A DNA stretch of 64,000 nt from Phycisphaerae bacterium RAS1. Lineage in GTDB: Bacteria; Planctomycetota; Phycisphaerae; UBA1845; Fen-1342. The first letter of the stretch is position 1. Each line of letters opens with the position of its first letter. Position numbers and translations under genes: made by a program. This document shows positions 7,164 through 15,579 of the stretch, one piece after another. Under the pieces are notes generated by a model, which did not search any database, had not been told where the DNA came from, and saw only the letters and a list, made by a program, of their open reading frames with translations. The stretch covers positions 2,728,001 to 2,792,000 of the forward strand of contig SMLU01000001.1 of the NCBI GenBank assembly GCA_007859745.1, read 5' to 3'.

Positions 7164-9872
7164 TCACGGCGGACAATTCGGCGAGTTGGCACACGACCCG
7201 GCCGCGACCGCCGCGACGAACGAGTTGATGTCAAGAATGTTGACAACACCGTCGCCGTTCGTGTCGTTCGAGCAGCAGTAGGAGCACGTCGGCGAACCGC
7301 CGTGCAGCGCCGTCCAGGCCGCCTGGCCCTGGACCGCCGCGACGAAGAAGTTGATGTCGAGAATGTTCACGACACCGTCGCAGTTCGAGTCACCGCACAC
7401 GCACGGCGGAGCGCACGTGCCGTTGACTTCGAGCGAGTACTCGCCTTCGTCCGAACCGCACGGAACCGCGGCGTATTCACCTTCGCCCGCGGTGTTGAAC
7501 GGATTCACCACGATGATGATCCACTGCTCACCCGGACCGGCCGGAGTGATCGTGATGCAATCCGGATCGCACGGGTCGAACAGGAACGACACGCCGAAGG
7601 CGCCGTCCGGAATCGGGCAGGCGGCCGGGGCGCGGATCAGCGTGACGATCTTGGAAGAAGTCGCGCTGAAGCACACGTCGAACGGAGCCGAACCCGGGTT
7701 GGTGTAGCTGTACCAGTCGGTGTCACGCAGCGTCGTGTCAATGGCGGTCGTGCCGCAGATCTTCTGATCGCAGCCGATCGTCGTGAACAGCGCGGGCGTG
7801 ATGTTGCAGCCACCGTTGGTGGTGTCGCTGCCGCCGCCGCCGCCGGCGCCGCCGCAGTTGGCCTCGCCCTCAAGCGTGCCACCCGTGCAGTCGTTCGGAA
7901 GCGGGCAGCACAGCAGCTCGCCGCGATAGGTGTTCTGGCACGGAACTCCCGGAGGAGCCGTGAGCGGAACACCGGCGAACGCGACGTAGTTGCCCGGCGG
8001 GAGCGTGATTTCGATCTCGACCGAAACAAACGCACCGCTGCTGATCTCAGCGATCAGGTTGCCGACGACCGGGCAGGCGCCGCCCGCGCTCATCGACAGG
8101 ATGTTGGCCTGCATCGCCGACGTGCCGACCACGCGCCACTTGACGCGCGAGGTCTGCGTCAGGTCAAAGCGATACCAGTCGGTGTCGCGCGGACCGGCGC
8201 CCGAGGGGTTGGCCGAACCGGCGCAGATCGTCTGGCCGCAGGTGATGGCGGAGAAGATGTTCGGCGTGCTGTTGCAACCGCCGTTGAAGTTGTCCGTGCC
8301 GGGCGTGCAAACCGTCTCGACGATGCTCGTCGCAGCGCAGTTGTTCACGTCCACGCAGGTGCTGCCGTTGCCCTGGAAGAAGCCGCCAGCGGCTTGGCAG
8401 TTCTGCTGGCTGGTGACCGTGCAGGCCGCCGGGCAGGCGCAGCAAGCGCCGTTGCAGAAGATGAACGCATCGCCGCAGCGGGTGCCCTGGCCGTTGAACA
8501 CGCCATTGGCAGCCGTGCAAGCCGGCTCATTCAGGTTGGAGCAGCTTCCATCCGCCAGGCAGCAGGCGCCCACGCAGTCGACGTTCGCGCACAGCGCGCC
8601 GTCGCCCTGGTACACGCCGCCCTGGCCGCTGCACGCCGCGAGCGTCAGGCCGTCGATGCAAACCGAAGCCACGCAACACGCGCCGATCGGACACGGCTCG
8701 CAGGTGATCTCCGCGTGGTAACGCCCCACGCACGGAACGCCGGAAAAGGAGTCGTGGCCGGCCCACAGGTAGTATCGCCCGGGCGGCAGACAGGCGGACG
8801 CGACGGCCGGCTGAAACGCCGGGGCGGTCGCGTCGGCAACGAACGTCGCGCCGTCGCAGGGGTCGAGTGGATCAGGACCGGGCGCAATGATGAACACCCG
8901 CGTCGATGCGCTGCCCGTGACGCGCCAGTTAACCTGGCCCTCAGTGTTCAGGTCGAATGCGTACCAGTCCGTGTCGCGCACTGCACCGTTGGCCCAGTAC
9001 TCGCCGCAGATGGTGTCGCCGCAGAGGTACGGCGGCGGCGGGACGACGGGAAATGGGTTCGGACCGTCGCAGCCGCTGTTGAAATTATCCGGGTCGTTGC
9101 AGAATGGCTCGCCCTCGTCGTGGTCGCCGGGTTGGCACAGGGCCACGCAAGTCACACCCGCGCACGTCAGCCCCGAGTGAAACAGCCGACCGGATGAAAA
9201 ACACGCCACCCCCTGAACACCATCCTCGCAGCTCGCGCCATCGACCGTGCAACACGCACCAAGCGTGAAATCCGGGCAGGGACATTCCACCTTGATCGTG
9301 TAGATCCCGGCGTCGGAAGGCTGCCAGGCGCCGACCTCGAGCCAGTACGCCTCGCCCGGCGTCAGCCCCGCGACGCAGATATCCGACAAGTACCCGTCGC
9401 CCGTGCCGCACTGGTCGTCGCTACACGCGACGTGTGTCAGCGCACCGCATGTCCCGGCCCAAAGCGTCATCACGGTATCCGCCGGCGGCCCGGTGGTGTT
9501 GCAACTGTGAATGCGCAGGGACGTCGTGCCGGTCGGCGGAATAATGCGGTACCACGCACTGTTGCTTCCGCTCCCCCCGCCGGCATGGCAGGGGTGCGGC
9601 GGGTCGCCGGCCTGGTCAAAGGTACGCAAGTCGACTACGACGGTGTCGCCGCAGTTGATCGGAACCGCCGAGTTGCAGAGTTCGCCGGCGCCGCCGGTGA
9701 TCGGCGAGCGACCCGCCTCAGCGTCGGCCGCGACCGTCAGCGGCGAGGCAGTCGCAATGGAAGTTTCGTGCGAAGCAGGGGCGATTGAGGATACGGCTTC
9801 GCCGGGGCCAATGACCGCAACAACAACAACGGGAATCAGGGTTGAAAGCAGGCTGATCCACGCGCCAAACAT
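7164..9872 (-). CDS. Secreted Cys-rich multi-module protein with C-terminal dockerin repeats (copy B)
   Basis: This 902-residue paralogue of the upstream-unit protein has the same order: signal peptide (MFGAWISLLSTLIPVVVVAV), a PPC-like beta segment, alternating GACC Cys-rich modules and beta segments, and two dockerin-type calcium loops at the C-terminus (DSNCDGVVNILDINFFV; DTNGDGVVNILDINSFV). The ATG at 9872 follows TTCACGGAGGACGCC, a strong ribosome site. Relative to copy A it carries about 160 extra residues just before the dockerin (from about NDCTGGTLEGEANCGG to NGTCAPP), including a poly-Gly run and another PPC-like domain with DTDWYSYTNP. Its function is unknown; it is probably exported or cell-surface associated. 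Confidence 0.85.
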   Translation of the reverse strand: MFGAWISLLSTLIPVVVVAVIGPGEAVSSIAPASHETSIATASPLTVAADAEAGRSPITGGAGELCNSAVPINCGDTVVVDLRTFDQAGDPPHPCHAGGGSGSNSAWYRIIPPTGTTSLRIHSCNTTGPPADTVMTLWAGTCGALTHVACSDDQCGTGDGYLSDICVAGLTPGEAYWLEVGAWQPSDAGIYTIKVECPCPDFTLGACCTVDGASCEDGVQGVACFSSGRLFHSGLTCAGVTCVALCQPGDHDEGEPFCNDPDNFNSGCDGPNPFPVVPPPPYLCGDTICGEYWANGAVRDTDWYAFDLNTEGQVNWRVTGSASTRVFIIAPGPDPLDPCDGATFVADATAPAFQPAVASACLPPGRYYLWAGHDSFSGVPCVGRYHAEITCEPCPIGACCVASVCIDGLTLAACSGQGGVYQGDGALCANVDCVGACCLADGSCSNLNEPACTAANGVFNGQGTRCGDAFIFCNGACCACPAACTVTSQQNCQAAGGFFQGNGSTCVDVNNCAATSIVETVCTPGTDNFNGGCNSTPNIFSAITCGQTICAGSANPSGAGPRDTDWYRFDLTQTSRVKWRVVGTSAMQANILSMSAGGACPVVGNLIAEISSGAFVSVEIEITLPPGNYVAFAGVPLTAPPGVPCQNTYRGELLCCPLPNDCTGGTLEGEANCGGAGGGGGSDTTNGGCNITPALFTTIGCDQKICGTTAIDTTLRDTDWYSYTNPGSAPFDVCFSATSSKIVTLIRAPAACPIPDGAFGVSFLFDPCDPDCITITPAGPGEQWIIIVVNPFNTAGEGEYAAVPCGSDEGEYSLEVNGTCAPPCVCGDSNCDGVVNILDINFFVAAVQGQAAWTALHGGSPTCSYCCSNDTNGDGVVNILDINSFVAAVAAGSCANSPNCPP

Positions 9873-10149
9873 GGCGTCCTCCGTGAATTGAACTATGCCC
9901 TCGGCCAGCCGAATCCCGGGACATGCACCCCAAGTCGTACGAGTGCATTCTACCGCGGCCCCAAGTGCGAATTACGGAGGTGGCTCACCCTATAAAGCCT
10001 CGACAGCGGCCGCCGCGGATGGCATTTCTAACGATTGTGGAACGCAACTTGCTTGCGGGGCGCAGATTCTGAACGATTGAGAGTGACGGGCTTCTGCGCA
10101 GCGTCTGCCAACGCAGACCGCGCCGTAAAACTACCTGGTGAGTCAGCCA

Positions 10150-11508
10150 ATGAGCAGCCTGCGCGACTGCCCCGCACCCACGCACCTGTCCGCCCACGTG
10201 GGCGGCCGCCGAATTACCTGTGACGTCGCCGGCCCGGTGACGCTGATCGGCAGCCGGCGCGACTGCGCCCTGGCGGTGCCGCATCCCGACATCTCGAAAG
10301 TGCACTGCGCCGTGGTCGCCACGGGCGGAGCCTGGTTTGTCTGCGACCTGTGCAGCCGGACGGGGACGTTCGTCAATGACACCCCCGTGCGGGCGGCGCA
10401 TGTTCATCCGGGGCAGCGGCTGCGAATCGGGCCGATCGAGGTCGAGATCACATTCTCCTCCGGCGCGTCCACGTCGGACGCGTCGCAGGTGCTGGAGTTC
10501 GAGCAGCGCTTCGCCTCGCCGCTGATCCTCGGCGGCGGCTCGCACTACTTTGAGCTGTCGGCGTTCCCGGCGCTGGTCGGCCGCCGCAGCACGTGCCAGG
10601 TGCCGCTGGACAGTCCGGATGTCTCGCTGGTTCATGCGCTGCTGTTTGCGATTGACGGCGAGCCGGTGGTCTTCGACCTGGGCAGTCGCACGGGGACGTT
10701 CGTCAATAAGCAGCGGATCGAGATGGCGTGGCTGAAGAGCGGCGACGACTTGCGCTTCGGCGATCTGGAGCTGGAGTTTCGCTGCGACGCGCCGATCGGT
10801 GCGCACGCCGTCGCGACCGACGCCGGCGACGAACCGCGCGGCTCCGCCGACGGGCATGCGGCGTCGCGCGCCGGCCGGCCGCGCGGCCGACGGGTCGAGC
10901 CGGCGGCGACGGCGGAAGCGCTGGATTTCCAGGTGCCCGTGACGCGGCCCGATCCTGCGGCCGCCGCGGAGGCGCTGGCGGCGATCGGAGCTGATGAGAT
11001 TGACCAGCACGTCGACGGATTACAGCGCGTGCTGGGCAATATTCGCGCGGCGCTGGGGGCTCAGGCGCTCGATCTCCAGTCCCGCGCGGCGGCGCTGCTG
11101 GAGAGGCAGGCTGCGTCGGAGGCGCGCGCGGCGGAGCTGATCCAGGCGCAGGAGCGCGTCTGCGAACACCTGGCCGATCTCGAAAAACGCGAGGCGCGGC
11201 TGGGCTGCGCCGAAGCGGACCTGGCGCTGCGGCTGGCCGAGCTGGAAGCGCGCGAGCAGGCGCTGGCGGAAGCTCAAAAGCGAATCGACCAATTCAAAGC
11301 GGCCCTGGAGAACGCGGCGGCGTGTGTTTCGGCCGGGCCGCGGGCGGCGTCGCCGTCCGCGGCGCCGATTCGCACCGAATCCGCCGAACACGTCGCCGCC
11401 CCGGCGGGCAACGGCGCGCACGCGCCGGCGGAGATGCCGGCGCCGGTCGTGGGCAAGCCGTTGTTCGCGGTGGAAGAGCCGGGCAGGCGGGATCGCGCGC
11501 GGCATTGA
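10150..11508 (+). CDS. Twin FHA-domain protein with coiled coil
   Basis: This 452-residue cytoplasmic protein has two forkhead-associated domains, which bind phosphothreonine peptides. FHA1 (about residues 15-100) shows LIGSRRDCALAVPHPDISK.HC and SRTGTFVNDTPV; FHA2 (about 125-215) shows LVGRRSTCQVPLDSPDVS..HA and SRTGTFVNKQRI. In FHA2 the usual SRxH serine-arginine step reads SLVHA, so phosphopeptide binding there may be altered. A long Ala/Glu/Arg-rich coiled coil follows (about 280-395), then a low-complexity tail. The ATG at 10150 lies 8 nt after GGTGAG; the GTG at 10138 is part of that ribosome site. No Ser/Thr kinase lies beside it, so its phospho-partner is encoded elsewhere. Confidence 0.85.
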   Translation: MSSLRDCPAPTHLSAHVGGRRITCDVAGPVTLIGSRRDCALAVPHPDISKVHCAVVATGGAWFVCDLCSRTGTFVNDTPVRAAHVHPGQRLRIGPIEVEITFSSGASTSDASQVLEFEQRFASPLILGGGSHYFELSAFPALVGRRSTCQVPLDSPDVSLVHALLFAIDGEPVVFDLGSRTGTFVNKQRIEMAWLKSGDDLRFGDLELEFRCDAPIGAHAVATDAGDEPRGSADGHAASRAGRPRGRRVEPAATAEALDFQVPVTRPDPAAAAEALAAIGADEIDQHVDGLQRVLGNIRAALGAQALDLQSRAAALLERQAASEARAAELIQAQERVCEHLADLEKREARLGCAEADLALRLAELEAREQALAEAQKRIDQFKAALENAAACVSAGPRAASPSAAPIRTESAEHVAAPAGNGAHAPAEMPAPVVGKPLFAVEEPGRRDRARH

Positions 11509-11510
11509 GA

Positions 11511-11573
11511 GGGCGCGGGGGACAGGGGCGCAGGGCGCGGGGCGCGGGGCGCAGGGCGCAGGGCGCCGGGCGC
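11511..11573. repeat. Seven-base tandem array GGGCGCN
   Basis: This is a tandem run of GGGCGCA/GGGCGCG/GGGCGCC heptamers, nine or so units with one interruption, directly after the FHA gene. Related arrays are at 11789-11832 and, inside a coding sequence, at 31920-31952. Confidence 0.8.
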
Positions 11574-11626
11574 AAGCCGCCGCTGCAGAACAATCACTTC
11601 AATAATCACAATCGGAACGCGAGTCT

Positions 11627-11727
11627 GTCCGAACCCGCCGCGCCAAGCGGCGGGTTGACGTTCGTCAGTGATCGGCGCGGCACAGGCCGGGGACGTCACC
11701 CCGCCGCTTGGCGCGGCGGGTTCGGAC
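11627..11727. repeat. BIME-like palindromic element, copy B (subtype 1)
   Basis: The inverted arms are GTCCGAACCCGCCGCGCCAA and TTGGCGCGGCGGGTTCGGAC, and the spacer contains GATCGGCGCGGCACAGGCCG. It is virtually identical to copy C, with which it was co-duplicated. Confidence 0.9.
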
Positions 11728-11788
11728 TGATAAGCCCGCGGCGGGTTCGGACTGATAAGCCCGCGGTGGGTTTGGCGGCGCCGTTCCT

Positions 11789-11832
11789 AGGGCGCAGGGC
11801 GCAGGGCGCAGGGCGCGGGGCGCGGGGCGCAA
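11789..11832. repeat. Seven-base tandem array GGGCGCN, second array
   Basis: About six GGGCGCA/GGGCGCG heptamers lie in the second copy of the 215-bp direct repeat. The unit number differs from the first array, as expected for a slippage-prone repeat. Confidence 0.8.
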
Positions 11833-11883
11833 GCCGCCGCTGGAGAACAATCACTTCAATAGTCACAATCGGACCGCGAGTCT

Positions 11884-11982
11884 GTCCGAACCCGCCGCGC
11901 CAAGCGGCGGGTTGACGTTCGTCAGTGATCGGCGCGGCACAGGTCGGGGACGTCACCCCGCCGCTTGGCGCGGCGGGTTCGG
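11884..11982. repeat. BIME-like palindromic element, copy C (subtype 1)
   Basis: Same arms and spacer as the copy at 11627 apart from a single visible difference (ACAGGTCGGGG for ACAGGCCGGGG). It is part of the second 215-bp direct repeat. Confidence 0.9.
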
Positions 11983-12281
11983 ACTGATAAGCCCGCGGTG
12001 GGTTTGGACAGACAAGCCCGCGGCGGGTTCGGACAGACAAGCCCGAGGTGGGTTCGGACAAATCGGTCCGGCGAGGCTGCCAGAATTTCTCGTCACACCT
12101 GCGTATCGTCTCCCGTTGTGACGCTCTCGACCGTTGCGACGGCTGACGGTATAAACGCCCTCCCGCGGAGGCGGTGCATGGCGTCGCCGCGGGGGCCGGC
12201 GCGGGTTGGTGCGGCTGCCGGTGCGACGATGAAACGAACGGTCGATCGCCCGTGTTCGGGCGGACGATGCGAGCGAGTGGA

Positions 12282-12956
12282 ATGCCGGACGCGTTTCTTC
12301 TGACGGTCATCATCCTGGGCGCGGTTGGCTTGTACCTGGCGCTGCCGGGCGGGCGCGCCAATGTTGGCAAGCTCGCCCTGATGATTCTGCTCGGCGCGGG
12401 CGGGGCGCTGTTCGGTCTTCTGGCGCGGCGCTATGGAACGGCGGCGGTGCCCGGCTGGTTCGTGGTGCTCTCGGTGGTGGGCCTGTGGGGGGCGATCCGG
12501 GTCATTACGCACAAGCGGCCGGTGTACAGCGCACTGTACTTCGTGCTGGTGGTCGTCGCCGTGTCCGGGCTGCTGCTGCTGCTCAACGCGGAATTCCTGG
12601 CGGCGGCGCTGCTGATCATCTACGCCGGCGCGATCCTCGTGACCTACGTCTTTGTCATCATGCTGGCGCAGCAAAACGAAGTTGCACCGTGCGACCGCGA
12701 CTCGCGCGACCCGCTGATCGGCTGCCTGATGGGCTTCCTGCTGCTGAGCGTGATCGGCGGCGGGCTGACGCGCGCAACGGGCGTGCCGGGGCCGACGGCC
12801 GCGGCCGGCGGGGCGGGAACCGTTGAAGTGGTCGGCACGTCGCTGTTGACGACGTACGTCGTGGGCGTCGAAGTCGCGGGTGTGCTGCTGCTGGCGTCGA
12901 TGGTCGGCGCGATCGCCATCGCCCGTCGCAAGACGGTCGAGACGGGGGAGGGCTGA
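12282..12956 (+). CDS. nuoJ: NADH-quinone oxidoreductase subunit J
   Basis: This is a membrane-arm subunit of respiratory complex I, which couples quinone reduction by NADH to proton pumping. The protein has 224 residues and about five hydrophobic helices. The core signature is the helix LIIYAGAILVTYVFVIMLAQ, which contains the family's conserved Y.GAI.V..VFVIML pattern. The ATG at 12282 (MPDAFLLTVIILG) begins right at the first helix; longer frames would add an unlikely Cys/Arg-rich leader. It overlaps nuoK by one base (TGATG), so translation is coupled. It opens a five-gene nuoJKLMN block; nuoA, B, E-I are absent from the window and nuoC and nuoD lie 40 kb away. Confidence 0.92.
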   Translation: MPDAFLLTVIILGAVGLYLALPGGRANVGKLALMILLGAGGALFGLLARRYGTAAVPGWFVVLSVVGLWGAIRVITHKRPVYSALYFVLVVVAVSGLLLLLNAEFLAAALLIIYAGAILVTYVFVIMLAQQNEVAPCDRDSRDPLIGCLMGFLLLSVIGGGLTRATGVPGPTAAAGGAGTVEVVGTSLLTTYVVGVEVAGVLLLASMVGAIAIARRKTVETGEG

Positions 12957-13276
12957 TGCTCATCCCGTACCTGCTGATTGGCGGGCTGCTGTTCGTGCTG
13001 GGCATGATCGGCTTCGTCACGCGCCGCAATCTGATCATCATCTTCCTCTGCACCGAACTGATGTTCCAGGGGATCGTCGTGAACCTGGTGGCGCTGGACC
13101 GGTTTCCGCTCAGCGCGGCGGCGGCCACTGTCGCCCGGTCCGACGGACAGGTGTTTTCGCTGTTTCTGCTGGCGGTGGCCGCATCCGAAGCGGCCCTGGC
13201 GCTGGCGCTGGTGGTCCTGCTTTTCCGCAACAAGCCGACGCTGGACGCCGGCGCGTGGAAGCTGCTGAGAGATTGA
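12956..13276 (+). CDS. nuoK: NADH-quinone oxidoreductase subunit K
   Basis: This is a small membrane subunit of complex I (106 residues, three helices), homologous to MrpC and mitochondrial ND4L. Family features are the start MLIPYLLIGGLLFVLGMIG, the conserved acidic residue in IIFLCTELMFQG, and AASEAALALALVVLLF, whose glutamate belongs to the proton path. Its ATG overlaps the last base of the nuoJ stop codon, and nuoL follows after a single base, so the three genes are almost certainly one operon. Confidence 0.95.
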   Translation: MLIPYLLIGGLLFVLGMIGFVTRRNLIIIFLCTELMFQGIVVNLVALDRFPLSAAAATVARSDGQVFSLFLLAVAASEAALALALVVLLFRNKPTLDAGAWKLLRD

Positions 13277-13277
13277 C

Positions 13278-15464
13278 TTGATTCTGTCGGCTGAAATCGC
13301 GGTCCCGGCGCTCATCGACACGCTGCCTTTCTGGCCGCTGCTGGGCGCCGTGCTGGTCGGACTGGCGCTGGCCGGCGGCGCCCTGCGCAGGCAGGCGCAC
13401 TTCTTTGCCGTCGGCACGGTGGGCGTTGCCGCGATTCTCGGCGTCTGGCTGTTCCTGCACCTCAGGCCGGCGGGGCACAGCGCCCCGGCGGACGGCGGAC
13501 ACGGTGCGCCAGCACCGGCGTCCACGCGGGCCGCGCGCGATCCCTCGCAGCCGGGAGGCTACGACCTGGCCCAGGTGCTGGAGGCGAAGCGAAAATACAC
13601 CGTCCACACGCTCTATCACTGGATCAGCCTGGGCAGCGTCTTCGGCCAGAAGGACCAGTGGATCGACCTGAATTTCTTTTACGACTCGCTCACCGGCGTG
13701 ATGATGCTGGTGGTGACGGTTGTGTCGCTCATGGTGCTGATCTACTCGATCGGCTACATGCGCGATCATCACGGTCATCCGGAGCGGGGCTACGAGCGGT
13801 TCTTCGCGTTTCTGGCGCTCTTCGTCTTCTCGATGAGCATGCTGGTGATGGCGGGGAACTTCGTGCTGTTGTATCTCGGGTGGGAAGCCGTGGGACTGTG
13901 CAGCTACCTGCTGATCGGCTTCTACTACGGCAAGCCCGAGGCGGCCGCCGCCGCGAAGAAGGCGTTCATCGTCAACCGCATCGGCGACCTGGGTTTTGCG
14001 CTGGGCATCTTCGCGATTTTCCTGTGGATCGGACCGGTAGCGCGCTCGGGCGAGAACCCGCTCGATTACGTCACGGTCTTCAAGTACGTCGGCGATCTGG
14101 ATAACTGGCAGCGCGGCACGATCGCGCTCTTGCTGCTGTGCGGCGCGCTGGGCAAGAGCGCCCAGTTTCCGCTCTATGTCTGGCTGCCCGATGCGATGGA
14201 AGGCCCCTCACCCGTCTCGGCCCTGATTCACGCCGCCACGATGGTCACGGCCGGCGTGTACATGATCGCCCGCTGCACGCCGATTTTCCTGGTGGCGGAG
14301 TTTGACGTGGTGAAGGGCGGCCTGCCGCTGACGGCGCTCGACATCGTCATGTGGATCGGGGTGATCGGGGCGGTGCTGGCCGCGACGATGGCGATGGCTC
14401 AATACGACATGAAGCGCATCCTGGCGTATTCGACGATGAGCCAGCTCGCGTTCATGTTCGTCGCCCTGGGGGTGGACGCTTCAAACGCGGCGATCTTCCA
14501 CCTGTACACGCATGCGTTCTTCAAGGCCCTGCTCTTCCTCGGCGCCGGAAGCGTCATGCACGCCATGGGCGGCGTGATCGACCTGCGGCGGTTCAGCGGC
14601 CTGCGCAGCGTGCTGCCGAAGACCTACTGGCTGATGCTGATCGGCTGCCTGGCGCTGGCCGGGTTCCCGTTTCTGGCGGGCTTCTGGAGCAAGGACGAGA
14701 TCGTTCACGCGGCTTACGAGCGCGATCAGAACGTCGGCGTCATTCTGCTCATCACGGCCTTCATGACCGCCTACTACACGTTCCGCATGTTTTTCCTCTG
14801 CTTCCACGGCCGCAAACGCCTGCCCGAGGAGGCCGGCGAGCATCCGCACGAGTCGCCGCCGGTCATGCTCTGGCCGCTGTACGTGCTGGCGTTCGGGGCG
14901 GTCTTCGCCGGGTACCTCGGCGTGGGCGGATTCGACGGCGACCTGCTGCATACGTTCTTCTTCTTCAAGCCGCACGGGTTCGTCCATCATTACCTTGAAA
15001 CCAGCACGCTGATGATTCCGCCGCCGCTGGAGGGCAACTCGACGCTGATGTACGTGTCGGCCGTGGTGGCGATCGCGGGCATCGCGCTGGCGTACGCCCG
15101 TTACGGCAAGGCGCCGCAGGTCGATCCCGACGCCGCGCTGCTCGGGCCGGTGTGGAAGCTGTGGAACATCAAGTACTACGTGGACGAGATTTACGACACG
15201 GCGTTCGTCCGGCCGCTGCGCTCGCTCGGACGGATGTTCGTGGCGACGGACGACAAGGCTGTGGACGGCGCGCTGACGGTGGGCGCGGGTCTGCCGCAGG
15301 CCTTTGGAATCGGCATGCGTTTCCTGCAACAGGGCGCGCTGCAGGGCTATGCGCTGACGATGGCGCTGGGTGTGACGGCGCTGCTGCTGCTGTGGCGCTA
15401 CGTGCAGCCGGATGCGCCGCCGCCAAGGCCCGACGGACCGATCAAAATGCTGATCGGCGGCTGA
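13278..15464 (+). CDS. nuoL: NADH-quinone oxidoreductase subunit L
   Basis: This is the large antiporter-like proton-pumping subunit at the tip of the complex I membrane arm (728 residues, many helices). Clear motifs are GWEAVGLCSYLLIGFYY, NRIGDLGFALGIF, the pumping-core region SAQFPLYVWLPDAMEGPSPV and ALIHAATMVTAGVYM. The C-terminus has the amphipathic lateral helix region expected for NuoL. The start is the TTG at 13278, one base after the nuoK stop; no in-frame ATG precedes the first helix, so the start is likely but not certain. A His/Pro/Ala-rich loop at about residues 58-90 looks like a lineage-specific insertion between helices. Confidence 0.95.
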   Translation: MILSAEIAVPALIDTLPFWPLLGAVLVGLALAGGALRRQAHFFAVGTVGVAAILGVWLFLHLRPAGHSAPADGGHGAPAPASTRAARDPSQPGGYDLAQVLEAKRKYTVHTLYHWISLGSVFGQKDQWIDLNFFYDSLTGVMMLVVTVVSLMVLIYSIGYMRDHHGHPERGYERFFAFLALFVFSMSMLVMAGNFVLLYLGWEAVGLCSYLLIGFYYGKPEAAAAAKKAFIVNRIGDLGFALGIFAIFLWIGPVARSGENPLDYVTVFKYVGDLDNWQRGTIALLLLCGALGKSAQFPLYVWLPDAMEGPSPVSALIHAATMVTAGVYMIARCTPIFLVAEFDVVKGGLPLTALDIVMWIGVIGAVLAATMAMAQYDMKRILAYSTMSQLAFMFVALGVDASNAAIFHLYTHAFFKALLFLGAGSVMHAMGGVIDLRRFSGLRSVLPKTYWLMLIGCLALAGFPFLAGFWSKDEIVHAAYERDQNVGVILLITAFMTAYYTFRMFFLCFHGRKRLPEEAGEHPHESPPVMLWPLYVLAFGAVFAGYLGVGGFDGDLLHTFFFFKPHGFVHHYLETSTLMIPPPLEGNSTLMYVSAVVAIAGIALAYARYGKAPQVDPDAALLGPVWKLWNIKYYVDEIYDTAFVRPLRSLGRMFVATDDKAVDGALTVGAGLPQAFGIGMRFLQQGALQGYALTMALGVTALLLLWRYVQPDAPPPRPDGPIKMLIGG

Positions 15465-15482
15465 GCGCAATGCGGACGATTA

Positions 15483-15545
15483 CCTGGGGGACCGGCCTCT
15501 GGCCGGTCTCTATTCGGGTCGCACCGGCGGGACGCCGATGCTCCC
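15483..15545. repeat. Stereotyped palindromic phrase between nuoL and nuoM
   Basis: ACCGGCCTCTGGCCGGT forms a hairpin, followed by CACCGGCGGGACGCCGATGC. The second phrase recurs almost unchanged at about 28764-28790. This breaks the otherwise tight spacing of the nuo operon with a 115-bp gap. Confidence 0.6.
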
Positions 15546-15579
15546 CGACACGAAAAGAGCGATTGCGAACTGAGAGCGA

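Larger units (their letters stand above)
7099..9950. repeat. Tandem duplication unit B
   Basis: This is the second copy of the unit described at 4819-7098: nnrE-derived start, dockerin gene, and a conserved upstream region (9873-9950) with the same Shine-Dalgarno context and the shared phrases TCGGCCAGC and CCCGGGACA. It is about 570 bp longer than unit A, mostly because of an extra coding segment at about 7404-7910. The rest of the gap to 10149 holds no gene that I can see. Confidence 0.8.
11509..12281. other. Repeat-filled intergenic region before nuoJ
   Basis: No gene is supported here. The stretch consists of two near-identical direct copies of about 215 bp (about 11570-11760 and 11830-12010). 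Each has a 7-bp tandem array, a conserved ACAATCACTTCAATA phrase and a full BIME-like element. A degenerate 24-bp series (GACAAGCCCGCGGCGGGTTCG type) runs from about 11983 to 12062. The last 200 bp before nuoJ are unique sequence and must contain its promoter, but no clear -35/-10 pair was seen. Confidence 0.8.

Noticed and set aside
7302..9197. Long plus-strand open frame opposite dockerin copy B
   Set aside because: Antisense artefact with no recognisable features.
4883..9872. Possible cellulosome components
   Set aside because: Dockerin-like loops alone do not prove it; no catalytic glycosidase module and no cohesin here.
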